A stretch of DNA of 14,145 nucleotides from Bacteroidota bacterium (GTDB taxonomy: Bacteria > Bacteroidota > Bacteroidia > Cytophagales > Cyclobacteriaceae): contig QGUY01000084.1 of assembly GCA_003242315.1 (NCBI GenBank), positions 1-14,145 on the forward strand, given 5' to 3'. The translations under genes were made by a program, and so were the position numbers. Within the stretch, counting starts at the first letter, position 1. Each line of letters opens with the position of its first letter. Below are positions 4,895 through 13,151 of the stretch, one piece after another. A model generated the notes under the pieces. That model saw only the letters and a program-made list of their open reading frames with translations. It did not search any database and was not told the origin of the DNA.

Positions 4895-7369
4895 TCAGTT
4901 TTCCTTTTCTCGTGGATTGAGGTCCGTCTCATAAAACAAATATAGCTGCATCTCTTCGGGCCGCTTCGGAAATGCAAGCCGATAATACCTGCCATTCGCC
5001 CACGCCTCCAGCATATCGCTGTAGTGATAGCTGCCCGGATTGCCCGATTGCCCGCCGGGATACACTCCATATGCCTTGATACCCGTCTTCTCAAGACTGA
5101 CAATCATGCGCCACGACGGACCTTTCAAACGATCGCTCGCATTTACCGCATTGCCAACACCTCCATGCTGAACGTGATACCCCAATGCTTCAATGCGGGC
5201 CAGATGTCGTACATACGTATCCTTGTAATCAGCCCACCGAACTCTCTTCAACTCGCGATCCTCTTTCCATTTTTCAATACGCGCCACTGAAGTGGCAAAT
5301 GACGTGCGCACAAGGTCTCTTAAACTCTCACGCGTTTCGGTCGACTGCACATCATAAAACATCGAAATGCGGTTTTCCTTCAGGAGCTTCACCGTATTGT
5401 ACTCCGACGGTCGCGCTAACGAAACGGGATGCGACAACATTTCGTCCCAAAGCCGTGGATAAAAATCATCCCACCAGGCCTGGAAATACGACGCGCCTTC
5501 TGAATCCTTGTCGTTAAAGTAATCCCACGTAGCCAGCTTGTGATATGCTTTGATGAGCGCTATGCCCTCTGGGCCTTCGTCACGAAGAGCTGCCGTGTCG
5601 ATGGCAAGCTGATTTAACAGGAAAGGAAGCGTCTCAGCCGCATGCAAATTGTAATTGTCGTTCTGCAGCCGCATCATGTCGGTGACCGTAACGCTGTTCA
5701 ATCTGCGCAGTACATTGTTTATTCTTCGATTGCGATAGGCCTCGAATTCAGTGGCGGTTATGAAATACGGATACGTTGAATCGACAGGATATTGATTCGC
5801 AGAACTCACGAAACCACGGGAAGGATTCTTCTCCAAGATGTTTTGCTCAAAAGGGATGAACGCGGTCCAGCCATTCGAACTCTTGCTTCCATCAAGCACA
5901 AATTTCCCCTCATCCTTCCGACGCGCCGGAAATTTTCCTTGTATGCGAATGGCGATATCACCGGATACGGAGGCAAATACAAAATTCTGCGCGGGTGACG
6001 CATAATGATCCAAAGCCTCCATGAAATCGCTATAATTCTTCGCGCGATTGAGTTTGTAGAATGTCGTAGCCTCCTTCGATGGATCATGGGCAATCCAACG
6101 GAAAGCATAATCGTTCAGGCCCTCATCGCCCCGAAAATTCCTATCGTAGGGTACGGGGCCCCAATGCGTATAAATAACAGTGTCATACACCGTGGCGCCA
6201 CCCCTCACGACAATCTCTTCAATTTTCTTTTCTGTTGGCCTCCATTCTCCGTCAAGAAGATAATGCTCGCGACGTTCATTCTGATAGGTAATCTTGTACC
6301 AGTCGACAAGGTCGCGCTGCGCGTTCGTCACACCCCACGCAATGGAGTCATTAAATCCGATGATGACACCTGGCGCGCCGGGAATAGATACACCCATCAC
6401 GTTGACACCCGGACCATTAAGATGCACGGCGTACCAGATTGACGGAAGTGATGTATCGAGATGTGGATCATTACAGAGAATGGGTGCGCCGGTAGCCGTT
6501 CTGCTTCCGCTTACTGCCCAGTTGTTGCTGCCTACATCCGGATCATACTTCGGCATAGGATCTATACCTACCAAACCCTCCGGCAAAGCGGGAGGGACGT
6601 CGGCGAGGTTGACCGCGTCAAAATTCCAACCGCCGGGATTGTTGACGATCGGGTCGATGTCGCAGTCCGGATCAGGATACAGCAGATCGACCATCTCTTT
6701 GCCAAACAGCTTCAGGGCGTTGGTCATCTCGATGTCTTTGTCGCCCATGTTAAGTGTCTGCGCCATGCTCTTGAGCAGCAGTCCACACTTGAGCACAGTC
6801 CAGGGCTCCGGTTCGTAGTCCATCAGTTTGTATTCCAGGGGGAGGTCCTTGTAACGGAGCGAGTTAATATATCTGTTGATACCGTCGGTATACCGCTCAA
6901 GCATGCGTTTCTGCACGGGGTCCTTTACCATCATGTCGGCCGCATTTTGAGCGGCAAAGGGCAAGCCCAATCGACGTTGCCGGCGGTCGTACTCGATGAA
7001 GGCATTCTCGGGACCCGGACCCAGGATAGAAGAGAGGCGTCCCGCTGCTGCCATAACCTGGAACTCCATTTGCCATAGCCTGTGCTGCGCTGTGACAAAG
7101 CCCTGTGCTATATAAAGGTCTTCTTCGTCTGCCGCAAAGATGTGCGGGATCAGGAGGCTGTCGTACTGGACAATAACGCGTTGCTTCAAGCCATTAACCC
7201 TAAGGTCCTCGGGACCAATGTGATTACGAGGCTCTGCGTTTTGCCAGAAGCCGTTGAGGGGATCAAGAAATTTTCCGAGGGGCGGAATTCGGGTATAGCC
7301 GACCGTCCAGCTCCGGTCGAGAAACAGGATCAAAGCAAGCGTGCCAAACAGCGACAGAAAAAACTTCAT
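4895..7369 (-). CDS. Penicillin acylase family protein (Ntn hydrolase)
   Basis: The 824-aa product has the full layout of a penicillin/AHL-acylase precursor: an N-terminal hydrophobic segment (about residues 3-18), an alpha chain, then the autoproteolysis site GSNNWAVSG. Ser281 there would become the N-terminal nucleophile of the beta chain. DPHLDTSLPSIWY (301-313) and the region around Asn462 (SPAQNFVFAS), a likely oxyanion-hole Asn, follow the family pattern. These enzymes hydrolyse amide bonds of acylated compounds (beta-lactams, acyl-homoserine lactones or other acyl amides) in the periplasm; the substrate here is unknown, and it need not be an antibiotic. The frame extends to a TTG at 7384, but ATG 7369 gives a proper signal-like start (MKFFLSLFGTLALILFLD). 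A 160-nt gap separates it from the divergent KdsC-like gene. Confidence 0.9.
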   Translation of the reverse strand: MKFFLSLFGTLALILFLDRSWTVGYTRIPPLGKFLDPLNGFWQNAEPRNHIGPEDLRVNGLKQRVIVQYDSLLIPHIFAADEEDLYIAQGFVTAQHRLWQMEFQVMAAAGRLSSILGPGPENAFIEYDRRQRRLGLPFAAQNAADMMVKDPVQKRMLERYTDGINRYINSLRYKDLPLEYKLMDYEPEPWTVLKCGLLLKSMAQTLNMGDKDIEMTNALKLFGKEMVDLLYPDPDCDIDPIVNNPGGWNFDAVNLADVPPALPEGLVGIDPMPKYDPDVGSNNWAVSGSRTATGAPILCNDPHLDTSLPSIWYAVHLNGPGVNVMGVSIPGAPGVIIGFNDSIAWGVTNAQRDLVDWYKITYQNERREHYLLDGEWRPTEKKIEEIVVRGGATVYDTVIYTHWGPVPYDRNFRGDEGLNDYAFRWIAHDPSKEATTFYKLNRAKNYSDFMEALDHYASPAQNFVFASVSGDIAIRIQGKFPARRKDEGKFVLDGSKSSNGWTAFIPFEQNILEKNPSRGFVSSANQYPVDSTYPYFITATEFEAYRNRRINNVLRRLNSVTVTDMMRLQNDNYNLHAAETLPFLLNQLAIDTAALRDEGPEGIALIKAYHKLATWDYFNDKDSEGASYFQAWWDDFYPRLWDEMLSHPVSLARPSEYNTVKLLKENRISMFYDVQSTETRESLRDLVRTSFATSVARIEKWKEDRELKRVRWADYKDTYVRHLARIEALGYHVQHGGVGNAVNASDRLKGPSWRMIVSLEKTGIKAYGVYPGGQSGNPGSYHYSDMLEAWANGRYYRLAFPKRPEEMQLYLFYETDLNPREKEN

Positions 7370-7470
7370 GAGCTGACGGTACAAGCGTTAAAGGTCAATG
7401 TTTAAACCTTAACTCGCAATAAATCAGACTCACAATTTGGCGATAGTTAACGATCAAACGGTCAATTACA

Positions 7471-7496
7471 GGATTAAAATAATCCGTCAATTTGAC
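7471..7496. promoter_or_regulatory. Two adjacent palindromes in the divergent acylase/KdsC-like intergenic region
   Basis: GGATTA-AAA-TAATCC (7471-7485) is directly followed by GTCAA-T-TTGAC (7486-7496). Both are perfect inverted repeats in the 160-nt region between two divergent genes, where operators are expected. No convincing promoter for either gene was found there. The function is inferred from position only. Confidence 0.35.
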
Positions 7497-7529
7497 GTTT
7501 TTCCCTAAACTTGGGCAGAGATCAAACCC

Positions 7530-8045
7530 TTGGCTCAGAAACGTAAAATTTCCGGCGACACTAAACGGCGGCTGGCCGACCTGAAGGCTATTTTCCTGGA
7601 GGCCGACGGGGTGCTCACCAACGGCAAACTTATTTACGACCTGAACGGAACGGAATACAAGCAATTCCACTTTCGGGATGCCGCTGCGGTATCGCCCTTG
7701 CAAAAGGCTGGTGTAGTCATTGGTGTCGTATCCGCCCGTGAGTCGGGTATTGTAACGCGATGGTGCGCCGACCTGAGAATGGATTTTTGCCACCAGGGCA
7801 TCCTTGATAAGGTTTCAACTGTTACTAAGCTGGCAGCGCATTACCGCCTCAAACTGAAAGAGATAGCCTTTGTTGGTTCAGATTTTAATGACATACCGGT
7901 TCTGGAGATGGTGGGCCTTGGCGTCACTGCTGCCGACGCCCCGGATTATGTCCGCCGAGCCTGTGATCTGGTCACGCGTGCCAAAGGGGGCAACGGGGTC
8001 TTCCGTGAACTGGCCGACCTGTTGCTCCAAAAACGAAATTCCTGA
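7530..8045 (+). CDS. KdsC-like HAD-superfamily protein with altered catalytic motifs
   Basis: The 171-aa product has the length and fold pattern of KdsC, which removes phosphate from Kdo-8-phosphate in lipid A core synthesis. However, motif I reads LEADGVLT where KdsC has DVDGVLT, so the nucleophilic Asp is Glu (codon GAG), while the second acid Asp is kept. Motif IV reads GSDFND instead of GDDxND. The SxR of motif II (VVSARES) and a Lys in ILDK are present. It may therefore be a weak or non-catalytic phosphatase paralogue, or a sequence variant. The start is TTG 7530: a stop codon lies 24 nt upstream in frame and no ATG or GTG precedes the conserved core. Its stop is one base from that of the convergent histidine kinase. 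Confidence 0.8.
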   Translation: MAQKRKISGDTKRRLADLKAIFLEADGVLTNGKLIYDLNGTEYKQFHFRDAAAVSPLQKAGVVIGVVSARESGIVTRWCADLRMDFCHQGILDKVSTVTKLAAHYRLKLKEIAFVGSDFNDIPVLEMVGLGVTAADAPDYVRRACDLVTRAKGGNGVFRELADLLLQKRNS

Positions 8046-8046
8046 A

Positions 8047-9285
8047 TTACTGAGGTACGTGCCGCGCGGGGAGGTACACATAAAATGTAGTGCCCTCACC
8101 TGGCTTGCTCGAAGCGGAAATATGTCCTCTGTGATTCTGGACAATCCGTCGGCACAACGCCAAGCCGATTCCTGTGCCTGGGTATTGGTGGGTGCTGTGA
8201 AGGCGACGGAAGATGTCGTATATCTGTGGCGCATACTGCTTTTCAAACCCGATTCCGTTGTCGGCGAAACGGATTCGCACATACTCCGGCTCAGTGAGGT
8301 ATTCGGGTAAGTCGGGCACCTCAGCCCGCTGAACCAGGGTGGCGTCCACATTGACCTCCGGAACCCGATTGTTGTACTTGATCGCGTTGCTGAGGATGTG
8401 CACCATCATTTGCACCATTTGGTGGAAGTCGCCATCAATTATCGGAAGCTCGCTCGTGGTTAGCTTCGCGTTTGTTTCCCGGATGAGGAGTTGCAGTTGT
8501 CCTTTAGCTCTTTGAAATGCCTGATTGAGGTCGGTGGGAGCGTGAGTCCCAGTGATGCGCGCCAGGGTGGTGTACTCCATGATCGCCCGGAGCAGTGTCG
8601 ACATGCGTGCGGCCGAGTCTTCAATTTTTTCCAGCGTCATGCGCACCTTGTTAGGGTCTTCCATGTTGCGCCGCGCCACCTCGCCGAAGGTTCGGATCTT
8701 TCGCAAGGGTTCCTGGAGGTCGTGGGATGCGATGTAGGTGATCTGCTCAAGCTCCCGGTTCCTCGCCTCGAGGTCGGCTGCGTAATTTTTTAGTTTGTCT
8801 TCTGCCAGCTTTTTTGCCGTGAGGTCGCGCGTCAACTTCATAAACCCGATGTGTTTTCCGGAACTGTCGTGCAACGCAGTGATGACGACGCTGCCCCAGA
8901 ATCGGGATTTGTCATTTCTAACGCGCCATCCTTCGTGGACTGCGCGGCCTTGTTCTCTTGCTTCGCGCAGCAGCGACTGGGGAAGTCCTTCTTCCTGGTC
9001 GCGCGGGGTATAGAAAATGCTGAAATGCTGACCAACGATGTCGGATGCGAAACCCTTTATCGTTTGTATACCGATATTCCAGTTGCGGATGTAGCCATTC
9101 TCATCCAGAATGACTATTGCGTAATCCTTTACTTCAGCAATGATCCGGTTGAAACCTTCTTCGTTTGCCAGTATTCCATTTGTGCTATCTTTCCGATTGC
9201 GTACGGCATCTCTGCTTTGCGGAGCAACCTCACTCTTAGTTTTTTTAATCACGTTCAATGGTTTATCCAGGATGAGGTGTTTCAC
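8047..9285 (-). CDS. PAS-domain sensor histidine kinase
   Basis: The 412-aa product is a cytoplasmic-looking histidine kinase with no membrane helix. An N-terminal PAS domain spans about 45-155, with the common signature WNIGIQTIKGF and EGWRVRNDKSRFWG. A short linker follows, then the HisKA dimerisation helix with the phospho-acceptor His188 in SHDLQEPLRKI. The ATPase domain has an N-box (Asn300 in SNAIKYN), G1 (DNGIGF, 342-347) and G2 (GTGIGLALC, 370-378). No receiver domain or response regulator is in the window, so its partner is unknown. The start appears to be GTG 9285; no ATG exists in frame between the upstream stop and the PAS domain. A leader of about 170 nt from a candidate promoter at 9461-9490 is possible. 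Confidence 0.9.
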   Translation of the reverse strand: MKHLILDKPLNVIKKTKSEVAPQSRDAVRNRKDSTNGILANEEGFNRIIAEVKDYAIVILDENGYIRNWNIGIQTIKGFASDIVGQHFSIFYTPRDQEEGLPQSLLREAREQGRAVHEGWRVRNDKSRFWGSVVITALHDSSGKHIGFMKLTRDLTAKKLAEDKLKNYAADLEARNRELEQITYIASHDLQEPLRKIRTFGEVARRNMEDPNKVRMTLEKIEDSAARMSTLLRAIMEYTTLARITGTHAPTDLNQAFQRAKGQLQLLIRETNAKLTTSELPIIDGDFHQMVQMMVHILSNAIKYNNRVPEVNVDATLVQRAEVPDLPEYLTEPEYVRIRFADNGIGFEKQYAPQIYDIFRRLHSTHQYPGTGIGLALCRRIVQNHRGHISASSKPGEGTTFYVYLPARHVPQ

Positions 9286-9612
9286 GCGGTTCTGGGAGCG
9301 TTGTAAATAAATTCAAAGGAAAAGTACCAGGAGTTCTCTGTTGTATCACCTCATGCGTCCTGCGTACCGACTGTCAGGGATCTCAGGGCCGGCCTATTCC
9401 CTTACCTGTGGGGGGATTGATGCGACTACGCAAATGGGTCGGTAATTCGGTCTCTGTACGTAAAGGTAGCAAAAAATACGAGGAGTACAAGTCATTCCGC
9501 AGTTGACTGTCGAAAGCATCAGCGACTTAACTGATGGTGCGGACCAGCTTCTACGATGTCGTGTTATAAATTTATCATGGCAACGTTTGAAGTGCAATGT
9601 GTGATGTATCCT
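9286..9612. other. Intergenic region between histidine kinase and pirin
   Basis: This is 327 nt without a convincing gene. It holds the rare 8-bp palindrome GGCCGGCC (9387-9394), a candidate promoter for the kinase (9461-9490, - strand) and a small hairpin CATCAG/CTGATG (9517-9536). Short open frames here lack family features. Confidence 0.6.
9461..9490 (-). promoter_or_regulatory. Candidate Bacteroidota-type promoter for the histidine kinase
   Basis: On the - strand, TTG (complement of 9488-9490) is followed by exactly 19 nt and then TACCTTTA (complement of 9461-9468). This matches TTG-N19-TAnnTTTG with one mismatch. Transcription would start near 9454, giving a leader of about 170 nt before the GTG at 9285. 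Confidence 0.42.
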
Positions 9613-10530
9613 TTACGACAAAGGCTGAGGTGGAGGATCACCCGCTGGCTTGCTTCGATCTTCGGGAAGCGGAACAAACTCGCGATTATCATTTGGCGGA
9701 AGTTTGATGCGTCCTGCTTTCCAGTCGGCCTTCGCTTGTTCAATGCGTTCCTTTCGCGATGAGACGAAGTTCCACCAAATGAAACGTTCACCAAGCGGAT
9801 CGCCTCCGAGAAGCATGATTATCGCTTCGCCGTCTTTAGCTGTAATCACGGGCTCGGCCGTAGCGTTGAAGACGATCATTTGTCCCCGCGTGTATGTTCG
9901 TCCGGATATTTCAACGGTACCCCGCGCAACGTACGCGGCGCGCTCAGGATAACCCGTCGGCAAGGTGAACCGAGCACCATGCTGCAACACGACATGCACG
10001 TAGAACAACGGTGAATGAACCTTTACATCGTTCTTTAGCCCGAACGCACCTCCCGCTATCACGCGCATCCACACGCCTGTGTCAGTGTACACGGGTAATA
10101 CCTCAGGTTTGTAATTGTTAAACTCAGGGTCCGACTCTTCCGCTTTTTCCGGAAGCGCTACCCATGTCTGAATCATTTCCAGCGTGTTGCCCGCAAGCAT
10201 CGCGAGATCTTCAAAGCGTTCGGAGTGTGTGATGCCCTTACCGGCCGTCATCCAGTTGACCTCGCCCGGTCGAATGGTTTGTTCAACACCAAGGCTATCG
10301 CGATGCGTTACTTGTCCGCTGAAGAGATAACTCACAGTAGAGAGTCCGATGTGAGGATGCGGAAGCACATCCATTGCCGGCGCGTTTACAGGATTGATTG
10401 TAACAGGTCCGGCATGATCCATGAATATGAAAGGGCCAACCATGCGCTTTGCCCGGAATGGAAGTATTCTCCTCACTTCCATCTCTGCTGAGATGGCCGC
10501 GCGACGTGCTTCAATGATTAAGTCGATCAT
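9613..10530 (-). CDS. Pirin family protein
   Basis: The 305-aa product is a two-domain cupin. The N-terminal cupin carries all four metal ligands in the pirin pattern: His58 and His60 (PHPHIGLSTVSYL), His102 and Glu104 (GKGITHSE). The equivalents in human pirin are His56, His58, His101 and Glu103. Bacterial pirins bind Fe or similar metals; some have quercetin dioxygenase activity and others bind metabolic enzymes, so the exact role is not fixed. The start is ATG 10530 with no clear Shine-Dalgarno. The C-terminus is Pro-rich. The YbhB/PEBP gene lies 88 nt upstream on the same strand, possibly in the same operon. Confidence 0.93.
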   Translation of the reverse strand: MIDLIIEARRAAISAEMEVRRILPFRAKRMVGPFIFMDHAGPVTINPVNAPAMDVLPHPHIGLSTVSYLFSGQVTHRDSLGVEQTIRPGEVNWMTAGKGITHSERFEDLAMLAGNTLEMIQTWVALPEKAEESDPEFNNYKPEVLPVYTDTGVWMRVIAGGAFGLKNDVKVHSPLFYVHVVLQHGARFTLPTGYPERAAYVARGTVEISGRTYTRGQMIVFNATAEPVITAKDGEAIIMLLGGDPLGERFIWWNFVSSRKERIEQAKADWKAGRIKLPPNDNREFVPLPEDRSKPAGDPPPQPLS

Positions 10531-10618
10531 TCAGAAAGATAACGAGAATAAATCTTCTTTCACTATGGAGGAATACGGAGACACACTGAGCGTTTTTTTG
10601 TGCGTTCGATGGGCCCTT

Positions 10619-11062
10619 TTACTCCCGGCTGTATGTTCCCATGAGTTCTCCTCTCGCAAGGATGTGTCCCTCCATCGCTTCTTCAACCAAGGGTTTGGTT
10701 GACGAAGGATCAAGGCCGAGCATGGTGTCCAGCGCATAGACTTTAAAGAAATACCGATGAGTACCCGGTGGAGGGCAGGGACCGCTATAGCGTTCACGCT
10801 GGCTGTCATTTAAGCCTTGCGTGCCGGGCACACTGTTCTCCAGGATTTCATTGACCGGAGGGATATCCCACACAACCCAGTGGTCCCAGGTGCCGCCCGG
10901 TGCATCCGGATCGTCGACGATCAGAACCAGGCTCTTCGTGCTGGCCGGGATGCCTTCTATCGAAAGCGGCGGATTTACGTTATCTCCGTCGCACGTGTAT
11001 TTTCTGGGGATCCTGGCGCCGTGGTTAAATGCCGCGCTGGTTATGGTCAATTTAGGAGTCAT
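10619..11062 (-). CDS. YbhB/YbcL-family (PEBP, Raf-kinase-inhibitor-like) protein
   Basis: This complete 147-aa small PEBP-fold protein has both family signatures: VDDPDAPGGTWDHWVVWDIP (about 49-68) and YSGPCPPPGTHRYFFKVYALD (about 92-112). These form the anion-binding pocket, including the conserved Asp, His and Tyr residues. There is no signal peptide, so it should be cytoplasmic. The cellular role of bacterial members is not known; in eukaryotes relatives bind phosphatidylethanolamine or kinases. The start is ATG 11062. It is divergent from the flavodoxin-like gene, with inverted repeats in the region between. Confidence 0.93.
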   Translation of the reverse strand: MTPKLTITSAAFNHGARIPRKYTCDGDNVNPPLSIEGIPASTKSLVLIVDDPDAPGGTWDHWVVWDIPPVNEILENSVPGTQGLNDSQRERYSGPCPPPGTHRYFFKVYALDTMLGLDPSSTKPLVEEAMEGHILARGELMGTYSRE

Positions 11063-11095
11063 CTCCGCGATTTTTTGAATCCTGGATTAGGTCAT

Positions 11096-11137
11096 ACAAA
11101 TATCGCCATACATGGGCCGGAAATGAATGGGCGATAT
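11096..11137 (-). promoter_or_regulatory. Possible -7 box and overlapping operator-like inverted repeat for the PEBP gene
   Basis: On the - strand GATATTTG (complement of 11096-11103) matches TAnnTTTG with one mismatch and lies 33 nt before the PEBP start; no TTG stands at -33. The perfect inverted repeat ATATCGCC (11100-11107) / GGCGATAT (11130-11137) overlaps it, as an operator might. Confidence 0.33.
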
Positions 11138-11144
11138 CAAAATC

Positions 11145-11164
11145 CAAACCTGAGGTTTGTCAGG
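11145..11164. repeat. Overlapping inverted repeats upstream of the flavodoxin-like gene
   Basis: CAAACCT-G-AGGTTTG (11145-11159) is a perfect 15-bp palindrome. It overlaps a second inverted repeat CCTGA-GGTTTG-TCAGG (11149-11164). The two hairpins would exclude each other in RNA; in DNA it could be a regulator site. It is 72 nt before the ATG at 11236. Confidence 0.4.
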
Positions 11165-11235
11165 AAATTGGATGTTCTTTTCTCATTCCGCAATTGACCT
11201 GCCTTGCAGTTACTTGCATTCAAATAGCCCCTGTT

Positions 11236-11781
11236 ATGAAACCGTTAATTGTTTACTATTCGCACGGAGGTAACAACGAACTGCTCGCCTACCGCCTCCA
11301 GAAGGAGTTCAATTCCGACATTTTTGAAGTGGAACCTGCAGGAAAGCGCACGGGGTTTTCCATCTTTCTCGACATTGTGTTAGGACGTACCCCGCGCATC
11401 AAACCATGCCCGCTAACCCTCAGCGCGTACGACATGCTCATATTTGTCGCTCCCATCTGGTCTGGCAAGATTGCCAGTCCATTGAGATCCTTCCTCACAC
11501 AGTATCGTGATCAGATTACAAGCTATGCCTTCATGTCTCTTTGCGGAGGCGGAATGAGCGCGCAGGTGGAGAAAGTTCGGAAAGAACTGACGACCACAGT
11601 GGGCCGCGCTCCGATAGCGGTGCGGGAACTCTGGGTTCTCGAACTACCGAAGTCACATCTGAAAGCCAATCCCCCAAAGATTTCAGGATACCGCGTCACG
11701 CCGGAAGACATCAACTATTTTGTGCCCGACATCCACGCGTTTGTCGAGGAGGTCACGGCCGACGTTGCCGTCAGCGATTGA
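11236..11781 (+). CDS. Flavodoxin-family protein
   Basis: The 181-aa product starts MKPLIVYYSHGGNNELLAYR, where the segment after the first beta strand (SHGGNN, 9-14) takes the place of the FMN phosphate-binding loop. APIWSGKIASPLRSFL later in the protein is the usual second FMN-contact region of flavodoxin/NADPH-quinone-reductase-type proteins. It probably binds FMN and transfers electrons in the cytoplasm; the partner is unknown. ATG 11236 is preferred over the in-frame TTG at 11194, since the first beta strand begins right after it. A multihaem cytochrome gene follows 95 nt downstream on the same strand, but the spacer contains its own control-like structure. Confidence 0.85.
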   Translation: MKPLIVYYSHGGNNELLAYRLQKEFNSDIFEVEPAGKRTGFSIFLDIVLGRTPRIKPCPLTLSAYDMLIFVAPIWSGKIASPLRSFLTQYRDQITSYAFMSLCGGGMSAQVEKVRKELTTTVGRAPIAVRELWVLELPKSHLKANPPKISGYRVTPEDINYFVPDIHAFVEEVTADVAVSD

Positions 11782-11821
11782 CTCGATTTTGCACACCTGA
11801 CTTTTCTTTATTCGAATTTTG

Positions 11822-11876
11822 GTGTAACCTAGTGTAAGACACGGTAGCGCCGGGGGGACGCGCTGCTTCTTACACT
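11822..11876 (+). promoter_or_regulatory. GTGTAA repeat and long bulged hairpin directly before the cytochrome start codon
   Basis: AGTGTAAGA (11831-11839) pairs perfectly with TCTTACACT (11868-11876). Inside, GGTAGCGC (11843-11850) pairs with GCGCTGCT (11860-11867) with two wobble pairs. This gives 17 bp interrupted by one 3-nt bulge and closed by a G-rich 9-nt loop. The GTG start of the cytochrome gene is the very next base. A further GTGTAA at 11822-11827 lies exactly 10 bp before the one at 11832-11837. It could be an operator, an RNA structure hiding the start codon, or the 3' end signal of the flavodoxin gene; no T-run follows. Confidence 0.6.
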
Positions 11877-13145
11877 GTGAATGTGATTCGACACCTGATC
11901 CTCTTGTTGTGGTTTAAGTTCCGAATTAATGGCAGGGTTTCAATAAGAAATCTTTCGATTGTCGCTGCGTTTACTGCCACGGGAATATTAACTGTCATGT
12001 GTGAAGGGACGGGTGATAGTCGTGTAACTCATCCCTCGGGTTTACAATTTGCCGGATCGGAGTCGTGTATTGCCTGTCATGCTGACATTTCCGAGCGTCA
12101 TGCTCAGACGCCCCACTATCTCACATCACAGCCAGCCACCGCGGAAAGCGTAAAAGGTAGCTTCGAGCCTTCGCATAACCTTGTAGAACTCAACGACAGA
12201 CTGCGAATAGTAATGGAAAAAACTCCTGAAGGATTATATCAGCGAGGGATTGTAAGCGATAGTACTGTCGAACGAAGACCCTTTGACATCACCATCGGTT
12301 CTGGAAGACAGGGGCAAAGCTACCTTTACTGGCATGAGGATGCGTTGTACCAACTACCGGCTTCGTATTATGCACCGGATTCGGTATGGACCAATAGTCC
12401 GGGATTTCCTGCCGACCAGATTGTATTCAACCGTCCCATCACTTCGCGGTGCCTTGAATGTCACAGCACGTTCTTCAAGATGGGCAGAGCTGTTGGTGAG
12501 ATAGAGACGTTTGATCCAAAGCAGGTATTGCTGGGTGTGGATTGCGAACGTTGTCACGGCCCTGCCGCGAAACATGTCACGTTCCATGGTGAGAATCCCG
12601 ATGTAAAAGACCCTAAGTATGTCATCAACCCCGCACGACTCACGCGTAGCCAGCGTCTTGATAACTGTGCGCTCTGTCACTCAGGGATCAGGAACAATTT
12701 TATGCCGTCGTTTACGTACATGGTGGGCGATCGGCTTGATGATTTTTCAACACCGGCATATGAGGCAGACAGCGCGGCTACCCTGGATGTGCACGGCAAC
12801 CAATTCGGATTGCTCACGCTGAGTAAGTGCTTTCGTATGACCGATATGGACTGCTCCACATGCCACGACGTTCATAGCAGGGAAACTGGCAATCTGCAGT
12901 TGTTCTCGACACGGTGCATGAGTTGCCACACTCCCGATACGGAACACTTCTGCAAGCAGGAAACAATGCCAGGTCTGGCGTTGGAGAATAATTGCATCGA
13001 TTGCCACATGCCAAAGCTCCCGTCACGACAGGTTTTTGTACAATCTGGTAACCACGCAACCCGAACACCATTTTTTGTTCGTACCCACCTGATTGGGACA
13101 TACAAAGCGCAAATAGAGAAATTCCTGGAAGGGATCAGTAATTAA
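11877..13145 (+). CDS. Seven-haem c-type cytochrome
   Basis: The 422-aa product has seven CxxCH haem-binding motifs, at residues 64-68, 192-196, 223-227, 264-268, 326-330, 347-351 and 373-377. The segment GSGRQGQSYLYW, the block LPASYYAPDSVWTNSPGF and the RCLECHSTFF haem site resemble multihaem cytochromes of the C554/hydroxylamine-oxidoreductase-like superfamily. A hydrophobic N-terminal stretch (about 24-41) following basic residues ends at Cys42, so it is exported and either anchored by the helix or a lipoprotein; the lipobox is poor because Met precedes the Cys. It should transfer electrons outside the inner membrane, with unknown partners. The start is GTG 11877 (GTG 11883 possible); no ATG is available in frame before the signal segment. 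Confidence 0.9.
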   Translation: MNVIRHLILLLWFKFRINGRVSIRNLSIVAAFTATGILTVMCEGTGDSRVTHPSGLQFAGSESCIACHADISERHAQTPHYLTSQPATAESVKGSFEPSHNLVELNDRLRIVMEKTPEGLYQRGIVSDSTVERRPFDITIGSGRQGQSYLYWHEDALYQLPASYYAPDSVWTNSPGFPADQIVFNRPITSRCLECHSTFFKMGRAVGEIETFDPKQVLLGVDCERCHGPAAKHVTFHGENPDVKDPKYVINPARLTRSQRLDNCALCHSGIRNNFMPSFTYMVGDRLDDFSTPAYEADSAATLDVHGNQFGLLTLSKCFRMTDMDCSTCHDVHSRETGNLQLFSTRCMSCHTPDTEHFCKQETMPGLALENNCIDCHMPKLPSRQVFVQSGNHATRTPFFVRTHLIGTYKAQIEKFLEGISN

Positions 13146-13151
13146 CAATAT

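Noticed and set aside
6461..7078. 205-codon open frame on the + strand
   Set aside because: It is the opposite strand of the penicillin-acylase-family gene, which has all expected catalytic motifs.
4895..7369. Beta-lactam resistance or quorum-quenching function for the acylase
   Set aside because: The family is clear but the substrate cannot be read from the sequence, and the neighbours give no hint.
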